The notes: generated by a model not told the origin, from the letters alone. Positions 16,260 through 24,642 are shown, counted from the stretch's first letter. The stretch is 43,219 nt of DNA from Streptomyces silaceus (GCF_001419745.1 NZ_LIRJ01000058.1:1-43219); one strand, 5' to 3'. Program-made: numbers and translations.

Positions 16260-16931
16260 TCAGAGGCTGCGGGCGGTGATGTCGCCGTAGGCGGTGGTGG
16301 CGCGGACGGCGAGGGCGGCGTCGGCACCGGCGCTGTTGTTGAGGCTGTTGTGGACGCGGCCGTAGGCGGTGTCGGCGTCGAGGGTGGCCGAGGTGGTGGA
16401 GGCGGCGCCGACGGTGATGTCGCCGTGGTCGGTGCGCAGAGTGAGGTCGCCGCGGGTGGCCTCGGTGACGTGGAGGTCACCCTTCTTGGCGGTGAGGTCG
16501 GCGGGGCCGGTGAGGCGGCCGACGGTGATGTCGCCGTCGAGGACGGTGAGGCGGGCGCCGGCGGTCTCGTCGAGCGTGATGGTGGCCTGCTGGGCGCCGA
16601 CGGTGACGTTGCCGAGGCGTCCGACGCCGCGGAGTCCGCCGATGGCGGTGGTGGCGTCCAGGTGGGAGCCGGCGGGGAGTTGGACGGTGATCTCGACGGC
16701 GCCGGAGTCGCCCAGGAGGCGGTTCTTGGGCTCGGGGGCGGTGATGCTCAGGGTGCCGTCGGCGTAGGCGACCTGAAGGTCCTCGGCGGCCCGCACGTCG
16801 TGGCTCTTGCCGGCGTCGGCGGGCCGGATCTCGACGGTGGTGTCGGTGCGGTCGGTGGCGATGAGGCGGATGTGGCCGGCGGCGATGTCGAGGACGGCGG
16901 TGACGGCGGCGGGGGTGGCGAACTTCTGCAT
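16260..16931 (-). CDS. DUF4097-family beta-strand repeat protein
   Basis: Protein of 223 residues built of short repeated beta-strands of the form GDITVG, GDLHVT and GDLTLR, which should form a right-handed beta-helix as in the DUF4097/adhesin-like family. There is no signal peptide or membrane segment, so it appears cytoplasmic. The start ATG 16931 has AAAGGAG at the right distance. The promoter region upstream carries an unusual array of GTTGC/GCAAC elements (17000-17123). No partner gene is adjacent on the same transcript. Function is unknown. Confidence 0.85.
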   Translation of the reverse strand: MQKFATPAAVTAVLDIAAGHIRLIATDRTDTTVEIRPADAGKSHDVRAAEDLQVAYADGTLSITAPEPKNRLLGDSGAVEITVQLPAGSHLDATTAIGGLRGVGRLGNVTVGAQQATITLDETAGARLTVLDGDITVGRLTGPADLTAKKGDLHVTEATRGDLTLRTDHGDITVGAASTTSATLDADTAYGRVHNSLNNSAGADAALAVRATTAYGDITARSL

Positions 16932-16999
16932 GGTGGGCTCCTTTGTCGTCGGCGGGTCCTCGGTCGACCCGCCGTCGTTTCTGACAATGGAAAAGCTAC

Positions 17000-17123
17000 G
17001 TTGCGTTCGCGGGTGTGGCAACGGTGTTGTTGCGCATGGAGTGTGAAGTGGCAGGTCGGGATGGATATTTCATTGCAACGTTCTAGAGGGTAATGCAACG
17101 GTGTATGAGCGTTGCGTTGCAAT
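17000..17123. promoter_or_regulatory. Array of seven GTTGC/GCAAC elements upstream of the DUF4097 gene
   Basis: GTTGC occurs at 17000, 17029, 17111 and 17116. GCAAC occurs at 17018, 17075 and 17095. They form an exact dyad GCAAC-N6-GTTGC at 17018-17033 and a 9-bp inverted repeat ATTGCAACG (17072-17080) / CGTTGCAAT (17115-17123). The stretch is visibly poorer in G+C than its surroundings. This looks like a multi-site operator for the minus-strand DUF4097 gene that starts at 16931. Confidence 0.65.
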
Positions 17124-17139
17124 GGAATGGAGGTGAACG

Positions 17140-18411
17140 CTATGTGGAGGCCCTCTCGCGCGTGCACGCCCACAGCGCCAGCCCGAGGCAGCTGAACGCG
17201 GCCCCCAGCGCACACACGGCACCCCAACCGGCCGCCGTGTAGAGCGAGGTCGCGGCGATGGCGCCGGTGGCGCTGCCGATCGAATAGAAGACCATGTAGC
17301 CGCCGATCAGCCGGCTGCCCGCGTCCGGGTGCAACGCGTAGATCAGGGTCTGGTTGGTGACGTGGACCGCCTGGACGGCGAGGTCCAGGAGGACCACCCC
17401 GACGACCAGGGCCCAGAGCGAACCGCGGGTCAAGGCCAGGGGAAGCCACGAAGCGGCGAGCAGTGCCAGGGCGATGCCGGTGGTCCGCTGGGAGAGGCCG
17501 CGGTCGTTGAGGCGGCCCGCCACGTTCGCGGCCGGCGCGCCGGCGACGCCGATCAGCCCCAGTGCCCCGATCTCGCTGTGGTTCAGGGAGTACGGGGCCT
17601 CGCTGAGCGGCAGCGCGATGCTGCTCCACAGGGTGCTGAAGGCGGCGAAGGCCAGCAGGCAGAACAGGGCGCGGATCCGCAGCAGTCGTTCCCGTGCGAA
17701 CAGCGTGATCGTGGAGCGCAGGAGCTGCCCGTAGCGCAGCGTCGTCGGCGCGACGGCGCTGGGGCGCGGCAGTACGCGGAACAGGACCAGGGCGAGCAGG
17801 GCGGTGAGCGACGACGAGGCGACGTAGACGGAGCGCCAGCCCGCGAGGTCGGCCATGAGGCCGGACGCGGTACGGGCGAGCAGGATTCCGGTGACCACGC
17901 CACTGGTGACCAGGCCGACGATCCGCCCGCGTTCGGCGGCGGGTGCCAGGGAGGCCGCGAAGGCCACCAGCGTCTGCGTCACGACCGCGAGCAGCCCCGT
18001 CGCGGCCATGCCCACGAGCAGGATCCCCGCCGTGGGGGCAGCGGCCACCACGGTGAGCGCCACGACCAGGAGCAGCAGCTGCGCCACGACCAGCCGTCTG
18101 CGGTCGACCATGTCGCCGAGCGGCACGAGGAAGAAGAGGCCGAGGCCGTACCCGACGTGCGTCAGCGTGACGATGCTGCCGACGAGGGCCGGGCTCATGG
18201 AGAGCTCCTCGCCGATGGTCGCCAGGAGCGGCTGGGAGAAGTAGACGTTGGCCACGGCGGCCCCGCACGCGACCGCGAACAGGAGGGCGATGCCGCGGGA
18301 CAGGGTGAACGCGGGGGCTTCCCTGCTCCGGGGCCCGGTCGTGGGTGCGGCGGCGGCCGCGTTCTCGTTCTCGGCCCGTCGCGTCGTCGCGGCCTTGTGG
18401 TTGCCGGGCAT
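17140..18411 (-). CDS. MFS exporter, DHA1 family (12 TM)
   Basis: Exporter of 423 residues with 12 hydrophobic helices. Motif A follows the second helix (PLGDMVDRRRL), and the sixth-helix region reads GRIVGLVTSGVVTGILLARTASG, as in YdeG/AraJ-like members of the family. The N-terminal 40 residues are polar. It is divergent from the HxlR regulator gene (18507), and the 95 bases between them hold a large nested palindrome. The regulator most likely represses this exporter. Substrate unknown. Confidence 0.92.
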   Translation of the reverse strand: MPGNHKAATTRRAENENAAAAAPTTGPRSREAPAFTLSRGIALLFAVACGAAVANVYFSQPLLATIGEELSMSPALVGSIVTLTHVGYGLGLFFLVPLGDMVDRRRLVVAQLLLLVVALTVVAAAPTAGILLVGMAATGLLAVVTQTLVAFAASLAPAAERGRIVGLVTSGVVTGILLARTASGLMADLAGWRSVYVASSSLTALLALVLFRVLPRPSAVAPTTLRYGQLLRSTITLFARERLLRIRALFCLLAFAAFSTLWSSIALPLSEAPYSLNHSEIGALGLIGVAGAPAANVAGRLNDRGLSQRTTGIALALLAASWLPLALTRGSLWALVVGVVLLDLAVQAVHVTNQTLIYALHPDAGSRLIGGYMVFYSIGSATGAIAATSLYTAAGWGAVCALGAAFSCLGLALWACTRERAST

Positions 18412-18418
18412 GGGTGTT

Positions 18419-18500
18419 CCTCTCTCAAGGTGGTTGCAAGGTGCTACCGGCGGTGACGGTAGCCGCCTTTGGTAGCATGTTGCAACTGCCTTGAGAGAGG
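18419..18500. promoter_or_regulatory. Large nested inverted repeat between MFS and HxlR genes
   Basis: Two 30-base arms (18419-18448 and 18471-18500) match as an inverted repeat at 26 of 30 positions, starting with CCTCTCTCAAGG on each strand. Within them a GTTGCAA core and a TGCTACC block are conserved. A smaller perfect dyad, GCTACCG-N7-CGGTAGC (18443-18463), is nested inside. The position between divergent starts at 18411 and 18507 fits the operator of the HxlR protein for both promoters. Confidence 0.75.
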
Positions 18501-18506
18501 GATGCC

Positions 18507-18959
18507 ATGGTCAGCAGGACGCGGTTCGACGACAGTGAATGTCCGGTCGCCCGGTCGGTGGACGCGATCGGTGACTGGTGGTCGCTGCTGATCGTGCGGG
18601 ACGCGTTCGACGGGAGCAGGCGCTTCGGGGAGTTCCAGCGCAGCCTCGGCGTCGCGAAGAACATCCTCACCACGCGGCTGCGCGCGCTGGTCGCCGGTGG
18701 CGTCCTCGCGTCGGTCCCGGCTTCGGACGGCAGCGCCTATCGCGAGTACGTACTGACCCCGAAGGGCAAGGCGCTCTTCCCCGTCATCGTGGCGCTGCGG
18801 CAGTGGGGCGAGCAGAACTTCTTCGCCCCCGGCGAAGCGCACTCGGAACTGGTCGACCGCAGGCAGGGGGAGCGCCTGCGCACGCTGGAGGTGCTGTCGG
18901 CGGACGGGCGACGACTGGACCCCGACGACACGACCGTCCACAAGGTCTCCGCCGAGTGA
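18507..18959 (+). CDS. HxlR-family winged-helix regulator
   Basis: Transcription factor of 150 residues with the HxlR pattern. Cys12 in DSECPVARSVDAIGDWWSLLIVRDAF is the position that senses thiol-reactive compounds in several members. It is followed by the recognition helix and wing (RFGEFQRSLGVAKNILTTRLRALVAGGVLASVPASDG) and YVLTPKGKAL. ATG 18507 follows a GAGAGAGGG ribosome site. An alternative ATG at 18502 is out of frame. Divergent from the MFS exporter, which it probably represses and which it would release on binding a quinone, aldehyde or drug; the inducer is not known. Confidence 0.92.
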   Translation: MVSRTRFDDSECPVARSVDAIGDWWSLLIVRDAFDGSRRFGEFQRSLGVAKNILTTRLRALVAGGVLASVPASDGSAYREYVLTPKGKALFPVIVALRQWGEQNFFAPGEAHSELVDRRQGERLRTLEVLSADGRRLDPDDTTVHKVSAE

Positions 18960-19007
18960 GCCACGTGTGCTGAGGCGGATGCGCGGCGCCGAAACGCCCG
19001 CACGCCT

Positions 19008-20690
19008 CTAGGGCCAGTGGCAGATGTGGATCGGCCCGATCCAGGGCTCGCAGACCGGGGGTTCGGGATCCGGCGTGGGCTGGGTGGACGGCTCCGTCGG
19101 AGGATCCGTGGGGGTGGGCTCCACGGGTGTGGGGTCCACCGGGGTCGGCTCGACGGGCGTCGGATCGACCGGGGTCGGGTCCACGGGGGTGGGGTCGACC
19201 GGCGTGGGGTCGATCGGCGTCGGAGTGGGTGACGGTGGAGGCGTGGGCGTGGGTGTCCCCGGATCCGTGGGAGTCGGGCTCGCCGGTGGTGCGGTCGGCC
19301 GCTCCGGCGTGGGGCTCGCCGCGCCCCCGGGCGCGGGCGGCGTCGCGTCGGTCGGCGTTTGCGGCGGGACGGGCCGCGGCTGATCGGGTGCCTGCCCGGC
19401 CGCCCCGCCCGGCGCCGAGGGCGACGCGGGCCGCGCGGGCGACACGGGCGGCGCCACCCGATCCCCCGCATCCCCGGAACCTCCCGTGCCCCTGGAGTCC
19501 CCCGAGCCCCCTGCGTCCTGCGCGTCCCCCGTGCCCGGCGCCGCCCGCCATGGCGGTACCGGCGGCTGCGGGACCCCGCTCTCCGCCGTCGCGGCCCGCG
19601 GCTCCGGCGCGGCAGCCGACTGGCCGCTCCCGCCCAGCGCGAGTCCCGCCGCGACGGCGGCCCCCGCCACGGTCACGCCGATCGCCCCGGCCGCCGCGAC
19701 GGACACCTTGCCGCCGCCGGTGAGCGCGTGCTTCAGCCCGTACTTGACGCCGTGCAGCAGCCCGCCGCCCTGGCTCCCGGATCCGGCCGCCGCGGCGCCC
19801 GCACCCACCGCCGATCCCGCGGCGAGCGGCAGGAGGAACGTGCCCGAACCGCCCAGGACGAAGACGAGCAGGGCGGGACCGACGAACGCGGGCAGCCGGT
19901 CGTTCGCGCGCATCAGCACGGCGAGCCGCGCCCGGCAGTCCGCGCAGTCGTTGAGGTGGGCCAGCAGCGTCTCGGACTGCCGGGTCGACGCCTCGCCGCG
20001 GATGTGGGCCGGCATGCGGTCCCAGTGCCCCTCGCACGCCGGGTCCTCCGGCGCCCCGGGGTGCGCGCGCAGGAACGCCTGCCGCATGCCCTCGCGGGCC
20101 CGGTGCAGGAGGACGGCCGTGGCGCCGCGCCCCGCGCCGATGCGTCGCCCGACGGCGTCGAGGGGCTGCCCCTCGGCCTCGGCCAGCCACAACGCCTTCA
20201 CCCAGCGCTCGGGCAGCTGCCCGAGCACGCGCGTCAGCAGGTCGACCGAGGAGACGCGGGCCGCGGGGTCCGCTTCCTCGCCTCCCGCGCCGAAGGGGGA
20301 GTCGCCCGCGCCGGTGACCCAGACGGTCTCGGGGGCCTGCGGGTCCAGTGGCGTCTCACGGCCCGCCGCGCCCCGGCCGACCGTCGCCGCGAGGTGGCGC
20401 ACGGTCGTCATCAGGTACGCGGGTACGTTCTCGATCTCGTGCCCCGCGGACAGCCGGCGCCACACCCGGAAGTGGGCCTCGGCGACGAGGTCGTCGGCGA
20501 CCCAGGCGTTGCCGGTGAGCGAGCGCGCGTAGGCGACGAGACGGGACTGCTGTTCCTCGAAGACGCGTGTGTAATCCGCTGTGACGGGCACACGGACGGG
20601 CGCGGCGGCAGGCTCGGCCGCGCCGGCCGGTGCGCCACCGGCGGGCACGGCGGATATGCCGGTGGGGACGTCGGAGGGGACGTCGGTCAT
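19008..20690 (-). CDS. Membrane-tethered ECF sigma factor with zinc-finger domain and Pro-rich repeat tail
   Basis: One 560-residue chain. Residues about 40-105 are sigma region 2 (YARSLTGNAWVADDLVAEAHFRVW). Region 4 is at about 150-208. A zinc-finger anti-sigma-like motif H245-x3-C249-x2-C252 follows. Two hydrophobic stretches (about 268-300 and 329-354) come next, then 200 residues rich in Pro, Thr, Ala and Gly with eight five-residue repeats (492-530). The chain ends in CEPWIGPIHICHWP, with Cys547 and Cys557. Sigma factors with such C-terminal extensions are known (ECF53-like groups). The inferred topology is sigma inside and tail outside, so activation would need release or a conformational change. 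ATG 20690 is the first residue of the family pattern. Confidence 0.85.
   Translation of the reverse strand: MTDVPSDVPTGISAVPAGGAPAGAAEPAAAPVRVPVTADYTRVFEEQQSRLVAYARSLTGNAWVADDLVAEAHFRVWRRLSAGHEIENVPAYLMTTVRHLAATVGRGAAGRETPLDPQAPETVWVTGAGDSPFGAGGEEADPAARVSSVDLLTRVLGQLPERWVKALWLAEAEGQPLDAVGRRIGAGRGATAVLLHRAREGMRQAFLRAHPGAPEDPACEGHWDRMPAHIRGEASTRQSETLLAHLNDCADCRARLAVLMRANDRLPAFVGPALLVFVLGGSGTFLLPLAAGSAVGAGAAAAGSGSQGGGLLHGVKYGLKHALTGGGKVSVAAAGAIGVTVAGAAVAAGLALGGSGQSAAAPEPRAATAESGVPQPPVPPWRAAPGTGDAQDAGGSGDSRGTGGSGDAGDRVAPPVSPARPASPSAPGGAAGQAPDQPRPVPPQTPTDATPPAPGGAASPTPERPTAPPASPTPTDPGTPTPTPPPSPTPTPIDPTPVDPTPVDPTPVDPTPVEPTPVDPTPVEPTPTDPPTEPSTQPTPDPEPPVCEPWIGPIHICHWP
19101..19220 (-). repeat. 15-bp tandem repeat encoding P(V/I/T)(D/E)PT units
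   Basis: Eight near-identical 15-base units in phase with the sigma-factor frame, differing mainly in Asp/Glu codons and at third positions. It is the 3' coding part of the tethered sigma gene. Copy number could vary between strains by slippage without breaking the frame. Confidence 0.85.
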
Positions 20691-20958
20691 GGCAGGGCAC
20701 TCTCCCGTTCCCGCTGCGGAGGGTTCGGACGTTCCCGGTCCCGCTGGGGGGTTCGGGCGAGTTCGAAACTCTAGGCGACAAATGTCGGACTTTTGGGGGG
20801 TGGGTGGCGCAGGTCACATGGATCTCTTGGCGTGTTGCCGTAATGACCCCCCTTTGCGCGGGGTCGTACAGGTGGGAGTCCATGAACCGGAATCCCCGAC
20901 GACGGGACTTTCCCGGCAGGAATCCCGAGAACCGGAACACCAGGAGTGGAGCTCGATC

Positions 20959-21372
20959 ATGGCCGTCACCCTCGAACAGCCCGCCCGTGCCCGCCTCATC
21001 GCCCCCGAGGGGCAGGAGCGTGCCCTGCCCGTCGTCCTGCGCTACGCCGCGGCGGACCCCCTGGCCGTCCAGATCACCTTCCCCTCGCAGGCCTCGCTCG
21101 ACGGCGTGGAGGTCACCTGGATCTTCGCGCGCCAGCTCCTGGAGGAGGGCCTCGTGGCCCCGGCGGGCAGTGGCGACGTGCACGTGTGGCCGTGCGGGCG
21201 GGCCCGCACGGTCCTGGAGTTCCACTCGCACCAGGGGCTGGCCCTGGTGCAGTTCGACAAGGTCACGCTGCGCCGGTTCCTGACGCGGTCCTACGCGGTG
21301 GTGCCCGCGGGCGAGGAGGAGGCGGGCCTGGACCTCGACCGGGGGCTCTCGCGCCTCCTCGATGGCGTCTGA
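20959..21372 (+). CDS. SsgA-like protein (SALP), sporulation/cell-division regulator
   Basis: Protein of 137 residues, the usual SALP length. The pattern LPVVLRYAAADPLAVQITF, then VEVTWIFARQLLEEGL and GDVHVWP, is specific to the SsgA/SsgB family, which controls placement of septa and peptidoglycan remodelling in sporulating actinomycetes. I cannot say which paralogue (ssgA to ssgG) this is. ATG 20959 has GGAG 7-8 bases upstream; the frame is open further back but without resemblance. Divergent from the tethered sigma factor gene. Confidence 0.9.
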   Translation: MAVTLEQPARARLIAPEGQERALPVVLRYAAADPLAVQITFPSQASLDGVEVTWIFARQLLEEGLVAPAGSGDVHVWPCGRARTVLEFHSHQGLALVQFDKVTLRRFLTRSYAVVPAGEEEAGLDLDRGLSRLLDGV

Positions 21373-21382
21373 GCTCCATTGA

Positions 21383-21401
21383 TTAGGTTAGGCTCCCCTA
21401 A
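21383..21401. promoter_or_regulatory. Iron box (DmdR/IdeR operator)
   Basis: TTAGGTTAGGCTCCCCTAA closely follows the actinomycete iron-box consensus TTAGGTTAGGCTCACCTAA, with one mismatch. It lies 61 bases before the start of the siderophore-interacting protein and probably represses it when iron is sufficient. Confidence 0.9.
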
Positions 21402-21461
21402 CGCAGTTGGCTCGCGGGTGTGTTCACCGTACCCATGGGCTTCGTTCAGGGGAGGGGAACC

Positions 21462-22190
21462 GTGGCGGGTCATGGCTGGGAGGGCGTCGTCCTCAAGCTG
21501 ATGCGCGGCAAGGACTTCGAGTTCACCGTGACGGGCGTCGAGGACGTCACCGAGTACTACCGGCGCATCCACGTCACGGACGGCGGCATGCTCGCCCGGA
21601 CCGGCGTGCACCCCACGATGTGGGTCAGGCTCTGGTTCGACCGGGACGGCAAGCCGCACCAGCGCGCGTACACGCTGGTGGACCCCGACCCGGACAAGGG
21701 CACGTTCACCCTGGAGTTCGCGCTGCACGACGGTGCCGCCAGCGCGTGGGCCCGCAAGGCGTCGCCGGGCGACACGATCGCGGCGACCGTCCAGGGCACC
21801 GGGTTCGAGACGCCGGAACCCGCTCCCGCGCGGCTCTTCGTCGTCGGAGACGCGGCCGCGCTGCCGGCGATCCACTCCCTGCTGTCCGCGCTGCCGTCGA
21901 CGCCCGCGACCATCTGGTTCGAGACCCAGCACGGGTCCGACGCCGACCTGGCCGCGCCGCGCGTCGACCCCGACCGCCACGACCTGCGCGTCGTCGAGCG
22001 TCGCGCCCCCGGCGGCCACCTCGTCGACGAAGTGAAGGCCGCGCTGCCCGCCCTGCTCGGCGACCCCGCCGACGCCTACGTGTGGATCACCTGCGACACC
22101 ACGACGACCCGGACCCTGTCCGCGTACGTACGCAAGGAACTGTCCGTCCCCAAGGACCGCGTGCACGCGCTCGGCTACTGGCGTCCCTGA
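21462..22190 (+). CDS. Siderophore-interacting protein (FAD-binding ferric reductase)
   Basis: Cytoplasmic flavoprotein of 242 residues that reduces ferric siderophores to release iron. The FAD-binding domain comes first, with RAYTLVDPDPDKGTFTLEFALHD and ASAWARKASPGD. The C-terminal NAD(P)H/SIP domain has LFVVGDAAALPAIHSLL and AYVWITCD. GTG 21462 is chosen because GGGGAGGGGAACC precedes it; GTG 21420 and ATG 21435 in the same frame lack such a site. The iron box at 21383-21401 gives its regulation. No siderophore synthesis or uptake gene lies next to it. Confidence 0.93.
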   Translation: MAGHGWEGVVLKLMRGKDFEFTVTGVEDVTEYYRRIHVTDGGMLARTGVHPTMWVRLWFDRDGKPHQRAYTLVDPDPDKGTFTLEFALHDGAASAWARKASPGDTIAATVQGTGFETPEPAPARLFVVGDAAALPAIHSLLSALPSTPATIWFETQHGSDADLAAPRVDPDRHDLRVVERRAPGGHLVDEVKAALPALLGDPADAYVWITCDTTTTRTLSAYVRKELSVPKDRVHALGYWRP

Positions 22191-22217
22191 CGGCCGCCGA
22201 GGCGTGGACCGCCGGAC

Positions 22218-23231
22218 TCAGCCGTACAGCGCGGGCCGCTCGGCCATCTCCACGACGGTCCGCGCCCCGTCCCGCAGCGCCGCCACCCCGGCCTCGGCGA
22301 CGGCCGCCGCCGCGTACCCGTCCCACGCGCTCGGTCCCGTCACCCGGCCCCGCCGGGCGCCGTCCACCCACGCCCGCACCTCGCGGTCGTACGCGTCGGC
22401 GAACCGCGTCAGATAGTCCTGGGCCACGTCCTCGCGTACGTGGCCCGCCTCGTGGACGACCACCGCGTGCGGGTCGCCGAGCCGGGCGCTGCCCCGCTCG
22501 CAGACCGCCTCGCACCGCACCTCGTACCCGAAGCCGCAGTTGACGAAGACCTCCACGTCGACGACCGCGCCGCGGTCCGTCTCGAAGAGGACGAGCTGCG
22601 GGTCGAGCAGGCCCCGCGGGGCCTGCTCCGAGGGCGTCGGCCGCATCACCGTCACCGCGGTGATCTCCTGCCCGAGCAGCCAGCGCGTCGCGTCGATCTC
22701 GTGCGAGACGGAGCTGCTGATCAGCATGGACGAGGTGAAGTGCGGGGGAGAGGAGACGTTCCGGTGGCGGCAGTGCAGCAGCAGGGGCCGGCCCAGCCGC
22801 CCGGAGTCGAGCAGGGTCTTCAGGGCCGCGTACTCGGTGTCGTACCGGCGCATGAATCCCACCTGGAGCAGGCGGCGCCCCAGCCGCGCCTCCGCCTCCA
22901 CGACTCTGAGGGCCGAGACGGCGTCGGGGGTGAGGGGCTTCTCGCAGAGCACCGGCAGGCCACGCGCGCAGGCCGCGAGCAGGGCCTCCTCGTGCGCCGC
23001 CTCCGGCGAGGCCACGAGGACCGCGTCCACGCCGGGAGCGCTCAGCGCGGCGAGCGCCTCGCGGTGGACGGACACGCCCTCGCGCCCCGCCACGGCCGCC
23101 TCCGCCCGCGCCGTGTCGGGGTCCGCGACCGCCACGACGCGGGCCCCGCCGACACGTCCGCCGATCCGCCGGACGTGGTCCGCGCCCATGTGGCCGGCGC
23201 CGAGCACGGCGACTCCCAGCAGATCACTCAT
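22218..23231 (-). CDS. Gfo/Idh/MocA-family oxidoreductase (inositol dehydrogenase-like)
   Basis: NAD(P)-dependent sugar or cyclitol dehydrogenase of 337 residues. The Rossmann motif [17 protein letters not shown] opens the protein. The catalytic Lys is in CEKPLTPD (about residue 97), and the substrate-domain motif has [12 protein letters not shown]. The pattern is nearest to inositol 2-dehydrogenases, but no other inositol gene is here. It lies 42 bases downstream of the D,D-carboxypeptidase gene on the same strand and could be co-transcribed. Confidence 0.9.
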   Translation of the reverse strand: MSDLLGVAVLGAGHMGADHVRRIGGRVGGARVVAVADPDTARAEAAVAGREGVSVHREALAALSAPGVDAVLVASPEAAHEEALLAACARGLPVLCEKPLTPDAVSALRVVEAEARLGRRLLQVGFMRRYDTEYAALKTLLDSGRLGRPLLLHCRHRNVSSPPHFTSSMLISSSVSHEIDATRWLLGQEITAVTVMRPTPSEQAPRGLLDPQLVLFETDRGAVVDVEVFVNCGFGYEVRCEAVCERGSARLGDPHAVVVHEAGHVREDVAQDYLTRFADAYDREVRAWVDGARRGRVTGPSAWDGYAAAAVAEAGVAALRDGARTVVEMAERPALYG

Positions 23232-23273
23232 CCGACGGCCCTTCCCCTCATCCGACGGCGTCCCCGCCCCGGC

Positions 23274-24479
23274 TCAGTCGACGAACTCCCTTCGGGCGCC
23301 CGTGCGTCGGGCCACCGTAGCCGCCCGCCGCCGGACCGCCACGACCAGGCCCGCGACCAGGGCGCCCGCACCCGCGACGACCATCAGGACCGCGGGCCAG
23401 TCGGAGTCGTCGGACGGCACGGTCAGGGCGGCCTGCGCGGCCGCGGGCGCCGGGCCCTGCGCCGTCCCGGCCTTCTTCGCCGGGGCCTGCAGCGAGCCGA
23501 CGGGGCGTACCTTCCCGGCCGCTGCGAAGCCCCAGTCGAGCAGCGACCTGGTCTCCTCGTACACGGCACGGCCGCCGCCTGCCTGAGGGTTCATCACCGT
23601 CACGACGAGGGTGCGGTCGCCGCGCCGGGCCGCGCTGATCAGGGTGGAGCCCGCGTGGCTGGTGTAGCCGTTCTTGACGCCGAGCAGCCCCGGGTAGGGG
23701 GCCACGCCGTCGGCGCCCGTCAGGAGCCGGTTGGTGTTCTGGATCGGATACGACCAGCCGCCCGCGGGAAACTTGGCGACGCGCGTGGAGCAGTACTCGG
23801 CGAACTCCGGGTTCGCGAGCCCCGCCCTGCCGAAGACCGCCAGGTCGTACGCCGAGGAGACCTGCCCGGCGGCGTCGTAGCCGTCGGGCGACACCACGTG
23901 GGTGTCCCGCGCGCCCAGCTCGCGGGCCTTGGCGCGCATCTGCTGGACGGTCTTCGGCACGCCGCCGTTGAGCCCCGCGAGGACGTGGACGGCGTCGTTG
24001 CCCGAGCTCAGGAAGACGCCCCGCCACAGGTCGGCGACGCGGTAGGCGCGGCCCGGCGCCACGCCGACCAGGCTGCTGCCCTCGCCCACCCCGTCGAGCT
24101 CGTGCTCGGTGACGACGTGGCGCATGTCCGCGTCGAGCCGGGGGAGGGCGGTCAGGGCGAAGAGGGACTTGAGCGTCGAGGCGGGCGGCAGCCGCCGGTG
24201 CGCGTTCCGCGCGGCGAGCACCTCGCCCGTGGCGGCGTCGGCCACGACCCACGACAGGGCGGACACGTCGCCGGGCAGGCCGGGCGCGCCGCGGTTCGGC
24301 CGCACCTGGGTGCCGGGCCGGTCGAGCAGCGTGGACGAGTACGCGGGGAGCGGCCCGGGAGGCGCCGGTTCGGCCGGGACCTCGGTGGCCGAGACCGGTG
24401 AGGACAGGAGGACCAGGGCCCCGATGGTGAGGGCGGCGGTGCGTACGGATGAGGAACGCGGAAGGTGCCTGATGACCAT
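23274..24479 (-). CDS. D-alanyl-D-alanine carboxypeptidase, S11 family, with KNG third motif
   Basis: Penicillin-binding protein of 401 residues that trims the terminal D-Ala of peptidoglycan. A signal peptide precedes about residue 32. The active site shows S101-T-L-K104 and S159-G-N161. The third motif is K269-N-G271 where KTG is usual. A C-terminal hydrophobic segment (about 363-387) followed by an Arg-rich tail anchors it to the membrane, facing outward. The middle Pro/Ala linker is low-complexity. It is upstream of the oxidoreductase gene on the same strand. The KNG change should alter substrate or beta-lactam handling; I cannot tell whether activity remains. Confidence 0.9.
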   Translation of the reverse strand: MVIRHLPRSSSVRTAALTIGALVLLSSPVSATEVPAEPAPPGPLPAYSSTLLDRPGTQVRPNRGAPGLPGDVSALSWVVADAATGEVLAARNAHRRLPPASTLKSLFALTALPRLDADMRHVVTEHELDGVGEGSSLVGVAPGRAYRVADLWRGVFLSSGNDAVHVLAGLNGGVPKTVQQMRAKARELGARDTHVVSPDGYDAAGQVSSAYDLAVFGRAGLANPEFAEYCSTRVAKFPAGGWSYPIQNTNRLLTGADGVAPYPGLLGVKNGYTSHAGSTLISAARRGDRTLVVTVMNPQAGGGRAVYEETRSLLDWGFAAAGKVRPVGSLQAPAKKAGTAQGPAPAAAQAALTVPSDDSDWPAVLMVVAGAGALVAGLVVAVRRRAATVARRTGARREFVD

Positions 24480-24642
24480 TCAGCCACCGTAGGAGCGCCG
24501 CCGGGAGTCCGCAGATCGGCTTGGCCCGGCTGGAGGTATCGCACCGTCAGTCGGGCGTATCGGGTGGTCACTTCGGTGGCGTCCGGGGGCGGGGCCGAGC
24601 CCCGGCGCCGAAGCGGTGCTCCGGCGCCGGGAGGCGGACCCG

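Noticed and set aside
22440..24401. A 653-codon plus-strand frame
   Set aside because: It runs antisense to the Gfo/Idh/MocA and carboxypeptidase genes, both of which have complete catalytic motifs.
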